A stretch of DNA of 64,000 bases, taken from the NCBI RefSeq assembly GCF_001613385.1, contig NZ_BDCG01000012.1:310001-374000 (forward strand), written 5' to 3'. The notes beneath the pieces are model-generated. The model made no database searches, had not been told where the DNA came from, and saw only the letters and a list, made by a program, of their open reading frames with translations. This DNA comes from Nocardia flavorosea NBRC 108225. Its GTDB lineage: Bacteria; Actinomycetota; Actinomycetes; Mycobacteriales; Mycobacteriaceae. The position numbers were made by a program, and so were the translations under genes. Below are positions 8,390 to 17,268 of the stretch, piece by piece; position 1 is the first letter of the stretch, and each line of letters opens with the position of its first letter.

Positions 8390-9658
8390 GTGAATATCGA
8401 CGACATGATCCTGGTGAGCATCGACGACCACGTGGTCGAGCCGCGCGATATGTTCGACAACCACGTGCCGAAGAAGTACGCCGAGTACGTGCCCAAGGTC
8501 GTCGTGGACGACAAGGGCATCGACCGCTGGATCTACCGGGACCGGCCGACCGGCGTCACCGGCCTGAACGCGGTCGTCTCCTGGCCTCCCGAAGAATGGG
8601 GCTACGACCCCGCCGGGTACGCGGAGATGCGGCCCGCGGTCTACGACATCCACGACCGCGTCCGCGATATGGACGCCAACGGAGTCCTCGGCTCCATGTG
8701 CTTCCCGACCTTCACCGGCTTCAGCGCCGGGCATCTGAGCCGCGGCGGGATGGACGAGATCACCGTCGCGATGATCTCCGCCTACAACGACTGGCATATC
8801 GAAGAATGGGCGGGCGCCTACCCGGGCCGGTTCATTCCGATCGGGATCCTGCCGCTGTGGGAACCGCAGCTGGCCGTCGACGAGATCAACAGGCTCGCCA
8901 CGAAGGGCTGCCGCTCGGTGACCATGCCGGAACTGCCGCATATCGACGGTTTGCCCAGCTACCACGATATCGATTACTGGGGCCCGGTGTTCCAGGCGCT
9001 CTGTGATAACGACACCGTCATGAACCTGCACATCGGCCAGGGGTTCGGCGTGCTGAAACTGGCCCCGGACGCGCCGATCGACAACCTCATGGTCCTCGCG
9101 CCCAGCATTTCGCTGATCGGCGTGCAGGACCTGCTGTGGGGCCCGGCTTTCCGTAGCTACCCGAAGCTGAAGGTCGCAATGTCGGAGGGCGGTGTCGGCT
9201 GGATCCCGTTTTTCCTGGACCGCTCCGACCGGCACTACACCAACCAGCGCTGGCTGCGCCGCGATTTCGGTGGAAAGATGCCCAGCGAGGTTTTCCGTGA
9301 GCATGTCATGGCCTGCTACGTCACCGACCCGACCTCGCTGAAACTCCGGCACGAGATCGGCATCGACAATATCGCCTGGGAATGCGACTACCCGCATTCG
9401 GATTCGCTGTGGCCGGGCGCCCCGGAGTTCGTCCTGAAGGAGCTCGAGGAAGCCGGCGCCGACGATTCCGATATCGACAAGATCACCTGGCAGAACGCCT
9501 GCCGCTTCCTGAACTGGGACCCCTTCGCTCATCAGGCCCGCGAGGAAGCCACGGTCGGTGCGCTGCGTGCCAAGGGCGCCGATGTCGACCTGTCCACCAC
9601 CACCCGCCAGGAATACGCGGATCGCTACGCCGCCAAGTACGCGAGCTCATCCGGGTAG
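8390..9658 (+). CDS. Amidohydrolase family (PF04909-type) protein
   Basis: A 422-aa metal-dependent hydrolase/decarboxylase-fold protein. Seen: SIDDHVVEP at residues 9-17 (metal-ligand region), MNLHIGQ mid-barrel, and WECDYPHSDS near the C-terminus carrying the conserved Asp. The GTG at 8390 follows GCGAGGA. It is longer than its neighbour at 5596, with a C-terminal extension. Having two such enzymes under the same operator type suggests successive or substrate-specific cleavage steps in one pathway. The reaction is not known from sequence. Confidence 0.9.
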   Translation: MNIDDMILVSIDDHVVEPRDMFDNHVPKKYAEYVPKVVVDDKGIDRWIYRDRPTGVTGLNAVVSWPPEEWGYDPAGYAEMRPAVYDIHDRVRDMDANGVLGSMCFPTFTGFSAGHLSRGGMDEITVAMISAYNDWHIEEWAGAYPGRFIPIGILPLWEPQLAVDEINRLATKGCRSVTMPELPHIDGLPSYHDIDYWGPVFQALCDNDTVMNLHIGQGFGVLKLAPDAPIDNLMVLAPSISLIGVQDLLWGPAFRSYPKLKVAMSEGGVGWIPFFLDRSDRHYTNQRWLRRDFGGKMPSEVFREHVMACYVTDPTSLKLRHEIGIDNIAWECDYPHSDSLWPGAPEFVLKELEEAGADDSDIDKITWQNACRFLNWDPFAHQAREEATVGALRAKGADVDLSTTTRQEYADRYAAKYASSSG

Positions 9659-9795
9659 GAAATCTCCTCTCCGCAGCGGATTCACGCCGGCCGCCGGTCC
9701 CTGGTCACCACTGATCCGGGGGTCGGCGGCTGCCGTAGCCGGGCAGGTGAGCTGCGCATTGGTGGCCTGTCGGACCCACTCGATAATCTGCCGGG

Positions 9796-10452
9796 ATGGT
9801 CCGACCCGATCCGGCGCTGCGCCGTTTACTGCGAGAAACGCAGAAGTTGCTGGAACCGTATGGATTCCACGGCAGCGATCCGCGCTGGATACGTATCGCA
9901 CCGGGCGGTGTCGCCGCCGTCGGGCGCACTCGGGCGTCCCGCACCTGGACCGACGGGCACCAGGTACTCCGATTCGACCTGCACCTGACTGCCACACCGG
10001 CCGCGTGGTGGGAGTTCGGGAATTGGCGCAATTCCCGGCTGGGCCTACCCGCGATACCACTGGAACAGGCCACGGGCCCCGATCTGCTCACGACGGGCAA
10101 CGTCTCCAGCGAACCGGCCGGGCCGTGGAGCCTGCGATCCGCGCCCGACGGGCATGTCCTGCAATCGGATATCGACACTATTCGCGCCGAACTCCCCCGC
10201 CGGATCCACGCCTGCGCACGCCGCGCCCTGCAACTGGTCGAACCGGACCGCTACCTCGACGAGCTGCTCGCCCGAGCAGATCTGCACATCGGCACCTGGG
10301 AGACGATCGTCGTCCTGCTCGCCGACCGCGGGCCGGGCCCGGAGCTCGACGATGCCGTAGAACACCTCCGGGCGTGTTTCGCCGGCCGTGAGCTACCGGC
10401 CTACACCGAGGACGTCATCGCCTACGCACAGAACAGAAGCGCCCTGGTCTGA
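9796..10452 (+). CDS. Hypothetical protein, DUF4304-like
   Basis: A 218-aa soluble protein with no signal peptide or membrane segment. The start resembles DUF4304 proteins (L-L-E-P-Y-G-F-H-G followed by an R-I-A-P-G-G strand and a W-W-E-F-G-N-W-R segment); the match is by eye and weak. Codon use is typical of the region. It stands alone between the amidohydrolase and an 890-nt stretch with no clear gene, so context gives no role. Confidence 0.6.
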   Translation: MVRPDPALRRLLRETQKLLEPYGFHGSDPRWIRIAPGGVAAVGRTRASRTWTDGHQVLRFDLHLTATPAAWWEFGNWRNSRLGLPAIPLEQATGPDLLTTGNVSSEPAGPWSLRSAPDGHVLQSDIDTIRAELPRRIHACARRALQLVEPDRYLDELLARADLHIGTWETIVVLLADRGPGPELDDAVEHLRACFAGRELPAYTEDVIAYAQNRSALV

Positions 10453-11344
10453 CTCGACTCACCCACGGAAATCGGCCCGTGGCCCTTTTACAGGTCCCGG
10501 CGCAGGTATCCGACCGTGGCGCCGGCGCGCGACCGCAGTCGACCGCGACTCCGCGACCAAGCGGCCGGCACGTTTTCGCGCCCACGCCGACCCTGTCGCC
10601 CGCACCTCGGCGACGCCGCAGGTAGGGGAATAATCCGGTAGTACGCCTTTCACCCGTCGCGCCGAACCGCCCGGCCGGCAAGCAGCTCGCGCACCAGGTT
10701 CCGGACACACTCCCGGCCTGTCGGCGAGCACGACGCGGGCGCCGGGACCGAGCCTCGGGCACGGGCGGCGATCGTACGGAACTGCTGGGCTTCATCTCGC
10801 CGGACGACCGGAACGCCCACGATGGCCCGGCTTTCCGGGGGCGAGAGCCACTCACCCGGTGGCCTCGGCAACGACAGAGACGGAGCACTCACCGCAATCC
10901 GCGGCCGCCCGCGCCCGCAACTCACCGAGTTCGCGGACCTCGTCGCCGGCCTGCCTGGCCAGCGCCGCCAGCAGTGGGTCGTTGGCGCTGCCGTGGAAGC
11001 GGGCCGGGAGGGTGGCCGTGTGGCGGTCGCTGGATTCCGTCGAGCTGTATTCCGGCTACGCGGCCGCACCGCGCCTGATCTCCACGACCCAGGCCCCCAC
11101 TCCCGACCGGACCACATGCCGTGGCCGGGGATGAGGTCGCCCGGGAGGCACTGGCCCCGGGCGGCCGGTCGAATCGGTGCCCCAGCCGATTTCCGCCGAA
11201 CCGGGGTCGCCGGCCTCCGGCGCTGTCCACACGCCGGTCCGAAGACTCCTGCCATACCGGGGAATCCGCGCCGGACCAGCCCTTCCGTACAGCGTAAGAA
11301 CGCGCTACCGTGACCGAAAAGGCCTACATGAGAAGGAGCCCGGA
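10453..11344. other. Gene-poor 890-nt stretch; possible degraded gene on the minus strand
   Basis: No convincing intact gene. On the minus strand the frame spanning about 11260 to 10858 reads protein-like sequence (for example R-H-T-A-T-L-P-A-R-F-H-G-S and L-L-A-A-L-A-R-Q-A-G-D-E-V) but contains one TAG, and continues after a frame change into 10857-10650. This could be a decayed gene. I recognise no family. Confidence 0.25.
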
Positions 11345-12085
11345 ATGTCGATCGGCGCGACGGTGAACAAGCATATCCAGGAACTCGGCGGCGGATTCAT
11401 GTTCTCCCGGGAAGCACGTACCTACGCCACCGAAACCGGGATCGACCAATTCTTCGGCCCCTACACCCGCGGCCGTGGCGGTGTGCTCGGCGAGGTGGAT
11501 GCCGATGTCGTCACCGCGGCGTTCGGGTTCTTCCCGGGGCATTCGGTCCGCGCCGCATGGGAATCGGTTTCGCTGCCCGCCGAAAAAGCCGCGCAACGCT
11601 ACGCACTGGCCTGCCAGGAATTCGGCCGCCGCAAACTCGGTGCGTTCGAGGACGCAGCGCGCCTCGCAACACTCATGGAAACCGTTGCGGAAGCAGCCGA
11701 CCCCGCCGGGGCGCCGCTGTTCGCGGGCTGGCGGGCGATGCCCCTGCCCACGGACCCCGCCGCGCGAGTCATGCAACTCGCGCACGTCCTGCGCGAACTC
11801 CGCGGCGGGTTGCACCTGATGGCCGTGCGCGCATCCGGTATCACTCCGCTACAGGCCGTCCTGGTCTCCGGCTCGCCGCTCAACGACGGCCCCGGGCAGG
11901 CCCGCTGGTACGGCTGGCCCGAACCCTTCGAAGAGACCACCGCCGATATCCGCGCGCGCTGGCAGCAGGCGGAATCGATCACCGATACGCTGATCGCCCC
12001 GGCGTTCGCGGTCCTCGGCGACGCCGATGCCGCCGATCTCGTCCGGCTGACCGCTGCCGCCCACGCCGCAACCTTCGCCCGCTGA
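11345..12085 (+). CDS. SCO6745-family protein
   Basis: A 246-aa helical protein resembling the actinobacterial SCO6745 family: early F-S-R-E-A-R-T-Y segment, Y-T-R-G-R-G-G-V-L-G-E-V, a F-G-F-F-P-G-H-S-V motif, and a C-terminal G-W-P-E-P-F segment. The function of the family is unknown to me. The ATG at 11345 is preceded by AGAAGGAG; an in-frame earlier start lacks such a site. It is monocistronic. Confidence 0.8.
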   Translation: MSIGATVNKHIQELGGGFMFSREARTYATETGIDQFFGPYTRGRGGVLGEVDADVVTAAFGFFPGHSVRAAWESVSLPAEKAAQRYALACQEFGRRKLGAFEDAARLATLMETVAEAADPAGAPLFAGWRAMPLPTDPAARVMQLAHVLRELRGGLHLMAVRASGITPLQAVLVSGSPLNDGPGQARWYGWPEPFEETTADIRARWQQAESITDTLIAPAFAVLGDADAADLVRLTAAAHAATFAR

Positions 12086-12505
12086 AAACACCGGGGGCAT
12101 TCGGGAGCTGAACCGGCCCTCGGTGCGAGTGGCGAGTGGCGGCACCGACCGGGCCGACCTCGGAAGCCGGCGGGTACGGGCTGCCTACATCGGGATACGA
12201 GCCTGTCGGTGGTGTCGTCGTTGTCGCGGTTCGGCAGAACCTTCGGTGGACGAACCTCCACGAACAGCGGTTCGGAATCCTGGAGCCCGGAACGGGATCT
12301 GCCGGTTCCGAGACGCTCCGCGGTCGCGGGTCGATCATGCGGACCGGCCGGTACGCGATCGCAGCAGGATCCCCGGCGGATGACCGTGTCGAGGTGATCG
12401 GCAGGTGCCGGCGCGCGACCACACCATGCGTGGCCGCGCGCCGCGGAATGCGCGGGAAGTCTCAGGTGCCGAGCAGCCGGGCGCCGAGTACCGGCCGAGG
12501 GAGAC
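12086..12505. other. 420-nt intergenic region between convergent genes
   Basis: Lies between the 3' ends of the SCO6745-family gene and the erythromycin-esterase gene. Open frames exist on both strands but are low-complexity and run antisense into neighbours. I see no gene, repeat or clear terminator. Confidence 0.4.
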
Positions 12506-13669
12506 CTATCGGAATTCCGGCGCCCCTCCTCGATGAACAGCACCGTCGTGGATATGCAGGATCGCATCGGCCCGGTTCACTGTCTCGGGGTCGAGCGGGA
12601 AATAACCGTGGGCCGGAGTGTGGTCGGTTCGCGTGGTGGCGGCGGAGATTTCGGAGGGCGCTACGAACCCTCGGGTGGCGGCCCGCCGCTGTAGGAAACC
12701 CTCGTAGGTGCCGGCGTCGGGTTCCGGCATACCGATGGTGTCGTCACGACCCAGACTGCCGATCACGACGGAGTACCGGGGTCCCAGCAACGACCCGACA
12801 ACGGCGCCGGCGCTGGACCACTCCAGATCCATATCGCCCAGGCGCATCCGGCTCGTATTGCGCTGCAGGTGCAGGTTGTGGGCAAACACCAGGGTCGCCC
12901 CCCGTCCGGCCTCGATACGCCGGATATCGAGCAGGTTCCGGGCCATGAGCGCGTCACGGGTGGCGCACATCCGGGTCCACCGGGCCTCCTGTCCGGCGAG
13001 TTGCGCTGCCTGCCGGTGGTACCGCAGCATCCCGAGACCGGCCGTCAGCTGGGTTTCGGCCCGGAGCCACTGGGCCTGCGAGGTTTTCGTCACCAGTTCC
13101 GGTGCACGCGCGTAGAGCTCGGTGAGCATATCGTCGGCCAGTACCCGGAGCACGTCCGCCTCGCGCGTGGCGCCGGGCGATTCGGCCGGGTCCATGACCG
13201 CTTCCGTGCGGTGCCAGCGTTCGTCCGCGCCCGCCGGACCGGCCACGTCGTAATCGAGCCCCAGGTAGTCGCGGGCGTATTCGAGATACCGGCGCGGGCT
13301 CGGCGCGTTCATGGTCTCCATCGACCCGTCGAAGCCGTGGAATGCCACACGTTCTCCGGTGGCCCGGTCCTCGTTGTATTGCCGCATCCAGGCCACCAGC
13401 TGCCGGTTGGCCTCCGGCTCGCCGAAACCGTGCGAGAAGCCCGCCCGCATGGCCTCGTCGAGCGTGCCGACCCCGTGCCGCACGTAGTCGTCGACCACGA
13501 GCGCGGCCACGCGATCGCTTTCGAGCGCTATCGATCGGAAGCCGCGACCGGTCAGCTCGGCAAACAACTCGTTGCGGGTCCAGGCGAAAGCGGGTTCCAG
13601 GTGGGTCGGTTCACCGAATCCCAGCAGCTCGGCGGCGCCGATATCGAAGATATCCGTATCGAAGTTCAT
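12506..13669 (-). CDS. Erythromycin esterase family protein
   Basis: A 387-aa protein of the EreA/EreB-like superfamily, some members of which hydrolyse macrolide lactones through a metal-free or metal-aided water attack; many others have unknown substrates. Seen: FGEPTHLEP near residue 18 (the G-E-x-x-H active-site motif), ALESDR, and VAFHGFDG. The length matches the family. It diverges from a double-MerR regulator across 79 nt containing dyads, so inducible expression is likely. Calling it a resistance gene would be premature. Confidence 0.88.
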   Translation of the reverse strand: MNFDTDIFDIGAAELLGFGEPTHLEPAFAWTRNELFAELTGRGFRSIALESDRVAALVVDDYVRHGVGTLDEAMRAGFSHGFGEPEANRQLVAWMRQYNEDRATGERVAFHGFDGSMETMNAPSPRRYLEYARDYLGLDYDVAGPAGADERWHRTEAVMDPAESPGATREADVLRVLADDMLTELYARAPELVTKTSQAQWLRAETQLTAGLGMLRYHRQAAQLAGQEARWTRMCATRDALMARNLLDIRRIEAGRGATLVFAHNLHLQRNTSRMRLGDMDLEWSSAGAVVGSLLGPRYSVVIGSLGRDDTIGMPEPDAGTYEGFLQRRAATRGFVAPSEISAATTRTDHTPAHGYFPLDPETVNRADAILHIHDGAVHRGGAPEFR

Positions 13670-13687
13670 TTCTTCGATCGTATCTTT

Positions 13688-13745
13688 GAAAGTCCGGTTG
13701 AGACTTTCGCAGTAATTTACGCAGTCCAGAAGATTATAGTCTCAA
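13688..13745. promoter_or_regulatory. Overlapping dyads between esterase and MerR-type genes
   Basis: GAAAGTC (13688-13694) and GACTTTC (13702-13708) form a perfect 7-7-7 inverted repeat. In addition TTGAGACT (13698-13705) is perfectly inverted as AGTCTCAA at 13738-13745. Both fit operators for the divergent dual-MerR regulator; binding is inferred. Confidence 0.5.
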
Positions 13746-13748
13746 ACG

Positions 13749-14459
13749 GTGAAAACACTGCGCCCGGCCGATCTGGCCCGCGAGCACGGACTGTCCACGC
13801 AGGCTGTCCGGAACTACGAACGAAACGGGTTCATTCCCACCGCGGAGCGCACTGCCAGCGGCTATCGCATCTATACCGAAGCGCACGCCGCGGCCCTGCG
13901 CGCCTACCTGGCCCTGGTCACCGCCTACGGCCACGCTCTCGCCGGCCGGATCATGACCGGGCTCCACGAGGGCGACCTCGACACCGCTCTGGAACTCATC
14001 GATCGAGGCCACCACCAGCTATTGCGGGACCGCGAAACCCTCGACGCGGTACGAAAGGCGATCGGCCATCTGACCACCGTCAACACCGCGGACCACGCCA
14101 CCGGTCCCACCGCCCGCACTGTCGGCGAACTCGCCCATCATCTCCGCGTCACCCCCGCGACCCTGCGCAAATGGGAAGCCGCCGGCATTCTCACTCCCGC
14201 CCGGGACCCGGCGACCGGATACCGGGTCTTCCACGCACCCGATATCCGCGACGCCGAACTCGCCCATCTGCTGCGGCGCGGCGGCTACGGGCTCACCCAT
14301 ATCGCCGGCGTGGTGGAACAGATCCGCGCGGCCGGTGGCACCGCTGCCCTGGCCGCCGCGCTCGACGGCTGGCAGCACACACTCACCGCGCGCGGAGTCG
14401 CGATGCTGGTCGCAGCCGGTCTGCTCGGGCGCTATCTGCACGACACCGAACGGAGGTGA
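13749..14459 (+). CDS. Tandem-MerR (TioE-like) transcriptional regulator
   Basis: A 236-aa regulator with two MerR-type winged helices: residues 1-45 (L-R-P-A-D-L-A-R-E-H-G-L-S, R-N-Y-E-R-N-G-F) and about 115-165 (V-G-E-L-A-H-H-L-R-V, L-R-K-W-E-A-A-G-I-L). This double architecture is known for TioE family regulators; normal MerR proteins have one such domain and dimerise. It ends 6 nt before the converging P450 gene. It probably controls itself and the divergent esterase through the dyads at 13688-13745. Confidence 0.85.
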   Translation: MKTLRPADLAREHGLSTQAVRNYERNGFIPTAERTASGYRIYTEAHAAALRAYLALVTAYGHALAGRIMTGLHEGDLDTALELIDRGHHQLLRDRETLDAVRKAIGHLTTVNTADHATGPTARTVGELAHHLRVTPATLRKWEAAGILTPARDPATGYRVFHAPDIRDAELAHLLRRGGYGLTHIAGVVEQIRAAGGTAALAAALDGWQHTLTARGVAMLVAAGLLGRYLHDTERR

Positions 14460-14465
14460 TCGGCT

Positions 14466-15692
14466 TCAGCTGCCGAGGACGACGGGCAGCCCGCGCAACC
14501 CGTGCAACGCGCGCGATTGCAGAGGTTCGGTCTTTCCCGCGATACGTGCGTCCGGAAATCTTTCGAAGAATCGCCGGACGGCGATGGCCGCTTCCGCACG
14601 GGCCAGGGCGGCACCGATACAGAAGTGGATCCCGGCACCGAAGGTGAGGTGGCGGTGCGGTTCCCGGCGTCGGGGGTCGAATACGTGCGGGTCGGTGAAG
14701 ATTTCCGGGTCACGATTCGCGGCGGCGAGCAGCAGCACGATCGGCGTTCCGGCGGTGACGGCCCGACCGGCCAGCCGCGTATCGGTTTTGGCGACTCGGA
14801 CGACGTACTGGACAGGGGTGTCGTAACGCAGGGACTCTTCGACGACCGCCGTGTAATCACCGTCGGCCGGATGCAGACCGGGCTGCCGTAACAGCATGTG
14901 CAGCGCGTTTCCGAGCAGATGTGTGGTGGTACCGAAACCACCCACCAGCAACATGCTGCAGGTGGCGATGGCCTCGCGCAGGTTCAGCTGCGCCGGGCAT
15001 TGCTGTGCCAGACCGGCGATGAGCCCGGCGTTCCGCGGTTCGGCCTGCTCCAGACGGTCCTTGAAGTACGCAGTCATCTCGGTGACGAGAGCTCGCGAAC
15101 GCTGTCGCTCCTGCGCTGTTCTGGCCCCGTCCAGCAACGAGGCCAGAACGTTTCCCCAGGCGGCGAAGCGCGGAGCGTCCGTCTGCGGCAGGCCGAGAAT
15201 ATGCGAGATCATCGCCATCGGAACGGCTTCGGCGTAGTTCGTGATCAGGTCGGTGACCCCGCCGCGCGGTAACTCGTTCAGGCAGTGTTCGACACTTTTC
15301 TCGATCCGCGGCGTGAGGTCGGCGAGCGCGCGCCGATGGAATGTCGGCGCGGCCAGGGCCCGCAATTCCGTGTGCCGGGGCGGTTCGAGTTTCAGAAAGG
15401 AGTCGTCGACCGGATGGACGAGCGTCACATCGCCGGCGGCATTGCGCCGGCGTGCCGACGCACCGATCGGCGCCGGGCCGAAGTCGCCACCGGAGAGAAC
15501 CTGCTGACACAGTCCGTGCGAGGCGGTGAACAGCAGGCCACGGCGACTGGTGGCCAAAGCGCCCCGGGCACGGACCTTCTCGTATTCCTTGTGCCGGTCG
15601 GCCCCGGGGCGGGCCCAGAGGATCCGCGCGCCCGGGTCGCCACGAAGGACATCGGAGAAGAGCCGTGCCTTTTCCAGAGACATTGCTGCCAT
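14466..15692 (-). CDS. Cytochrome P450 with atypical I-helix
   Basis: A 408-aa P450. Seen: ExxR as EESLR (285-289), heme loop FGAGIHFCIG with Cys358, and the PPRHTELR helix-C motif. The oxygen-activating I-helix reads GGFGTTT (251-257), so the usual acidic residue of the acid-alcohol pair is Gly; such P450s may use another proton route or do coupling chemistry. It lies 19 nt after the radical SAM gene on the same strand, so they form an operon with the atypical P450 further upstream. The substrate is unknown; a role in peptide or natural-product tailoring is only a hypothesis. Confidence 0.9.
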   Translation of the reverse strand: MAAMSLEKARLFSDVLRGDPGARILWARPGADRHKEYEKVRARGALATSRRGLLFTASHGLCQQVLSGGDFGPAPIGASARRRNAAGDVTLVHPVDDSFLKLEPPRHTELRALAAPTFHRRALADLTPRIEKSVEHCLNELPRGGVTDLITNYAEAVPMAMISHILGLPQTDAPRFAAWGNVLASLLDGARTAQERQRSRALVTEMTAYFKDRLEQAEPRNAGLIAGLAQQCPAQLNLREAIATCSMLLVGGFGTTTHLLGNALHMLLRQPGLHPADGDYTAVVEESLRYDTPVQYVVRVAKTDTRLAGRAVTAGTPIVLLLAAANRDPEIFTDPHVFDPRRREPHRHLTFGAGIHFCIGAALARAEAAIAVRRFFERFPDARIAGKTEPLQSRALHGLRGLPVVLGS

Positions 15693-15711
15693 GATCGGTC
15701 TCTACCCGCCC

Positions 15712-16839
15712 CTATGCGCCGGCAGCCGGCTGAGCGGTGACCTGCCGGGCGGGGTGGTAGCTGGACCAGTAGTACTGTCGGTAGAAGTTCTCGGCCAAAT
15801 TCACCCAGGTGTTCAGATGGTCGAGATCGCCCAGGAACCGGTGCATGTTGACGAGCAACCAGCTCCATACGGCCTGACTGTCCCGGCAGTTGTCACAGTC
15901 TCCGGTGGTGGCACAGTACTGGACGCTCTGGTCGGTCCGGTACGCGTTGAACCGGCCGACGATCGGATGCCCCTCGGTCAGGCGTTTGGCATGCGCGGGA
16001 TGATCGTTGCTGATGCTGGGGCAGGTTTCGGCGCCGAAGGTGCCCCAATGCGTACGCCCGGTGACCAGCGTACGGAAGTAGTACGGGTCGCCGATTACCG
16101 TATCGGGGTAGGTTTCGCGCATCCGGGTCATTTCCTCGATTGCCCGTTCTTCGTTGTGTAGCCGGGCAGTGGGGTCCGTGCCGTTGTCGCTGTAGTAACC
16201 GAAGTTGATCTGGTTGCCGTTTTCGGCGATGGCCTCGACAGTTCGTTCCAGGTACGGCATTCCGGCTTCGCTGAGCGTGTAGACCCAGGTGGCCCGTGGG
16301 TCACCGGTGTAGGTGCGCAATGCCTTGTCGAACAACCCGGTGATCCGCCGGCCGTTGACGCCGTAACCGCGCAACTCGTCGTCGACCGGCCCCCCACCCC
16401 ACAGCGATACTGCGATGGCGAGGTCTTCCAGCCCGTCGTAGGGAATCGGCCGCGTCCCGTTCGTCACCACCGTGACATTGCGAATCGTCTCCGCGAATAC
16501 GCGCACCCGGTCCAGGACGAGGGCCGGTTCACCGCCGATCAGCAGTGTGCTGGTGATCCTCTTGTTGTCCCGGAGATCTTCGGCAAATGCGCGGATCGTC
16601 CCCAGATCGCGGATTTCGACGCTCTGCTTGTCCATATCGTGTTCGAAGAACCAGCAGCCCTTGCACCGCAGGTTACAGGCGTCGGTAACCCACACTTCCA
16701 CCGTTCTGATTCCCCGGGCTACTTCGTTCACACGCATCAATCGTTCGGCCAACGCCGGATCCTCTTGCGCGAGTTCGAATGCTCGGGTTAATATGCGTTC
16801 CTTACTCGGCCTGACGTCCAGGAAAACGGGCTGAGCCAC
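15712..16839 (-). CDS. Radical SAM protein
   Basis: A 375-aa radical S-adenosylmethionine enzyme. The 4Fe-4S motif CNLRCKGC (Cx3Cx2C, Cys55/59/62) is followed by the SAM-binding GGEP at about residue 102. A C-terminal cysteine group (YCATTGDCDNC, about residues 305-320) could bind an auxiliary cluster, but the region is too short for a standard SPASM domain. I chose the GTG at 16839 for its GAGGAG site; the TTG 27 nt upstream lacks one. It is flanked by two unusual P450s. I do not recognise the exact subfamily; candidates are peptide- or small-molecule-modifying enzymes. Confidence 0.88.
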   Translation of the reverse strand: MAQPVFLDVRPSKERILTRAFELAQEDPALAERLMRVNEVARGIRTVEVWVTDACNLRCKGCWFFEHDMDKQSVEIRDLGTIRAFAEDLRDNKRITSTLLIGGEPALVLDRVRVFAETIRNVTVVTNGTRPIPYDGLEDLAIAVSLWGGGPVDDELRGYGVNGRRITGLFDKALRTYTGDPRATWVYTLSEAGMPYLERTVEAIAENGNQINFGYYSDNGTDPTARLHNEERAIEEMTRMRETYPDTVIGDPYYFRTLVTGRTHWGTFGAETCPSISNDHPAHAKRLTEGHPIVGRFNAYRTDQSVQYCATTGDCDNCRDSQAVWSWLLVNMHRFLGDLDHLNTWVNLAENFYRQYYWSSYHPARQVTAQPAAGA

Positions 16840-17268
16840 GACATCCTCCTCGGGGCGATGCGGCAAGTTCTGCGCGCTGCTAGAGTCACCGGCTAGCCGA
16901 ACATGCCCGAAAAACGACAGTGCTGCCGATGCGTGGCCGAATCAACGGGATTCGGCGGTGGTTGGTAAGAGAGCGGATACGGAGCGGTCCTACGGAACTG
17001 AAATCATTAGCGCCACAAAGAATTCTAGGATAGCCCTGGTGACAGCGCGAGGCCCCAGCATTATCCTTGACATTTTTATAACAGTTCCAGCCTGAGTCCG
17101 AACTAATTCCGACGCGACGGCATACGTTGCGTAACTTTTACATGCGTCCACAAGGGTTCGCGGGGCGGTATGCTCGCGTCAGCGTGAATCTCCCACAGCT
17201 CCAACGTGAATCACTCGCGGTCGTGAATCACCCACGGCGCAGCCCGCTCCGGCCACACCGCAGCAACG
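16840..17268. other. 429-nt leader between atypical P450 and radical SAM genes
   Basis: Contains three CGTGAATC-type repeats near the P450 end (17183-17231) and an AT-rich stretch (about 17060-17125) that could be a promoter for the radical SAM gene. A 27-codon minus-strand reading frame (17073-16990), without a clear ribosome site, is the only peptide-sized frame I noticed there; it lacks obvious core-peptide features. The length suggests a separate promoter and a structured leader. Confidence 0.4.
17183..17231. repeat. Three near-identical CGTGAATC boxes
   Basis: CGTGAATC occurs at 17183-17190, 17205-17212 and 17222-17229. Two copies extend to GTGAATCAC, a 9-bp odd palindrome (GTGA-N-TCAC), at 17206-17214 and 17223-17231; the third reads GTGAATCTC. 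Clustering just past the P450 stop and upstream of the radical SAM gene suggests protein-binding sites. Confidence 0.5.

Noticed and set aside
16990..17073. 27-aa minus-strand frame as a RiPP precursor
   Set aside because: No ribosome site, no leader/core organisation and no residues typical of radical SAM or P450 crosslinking.
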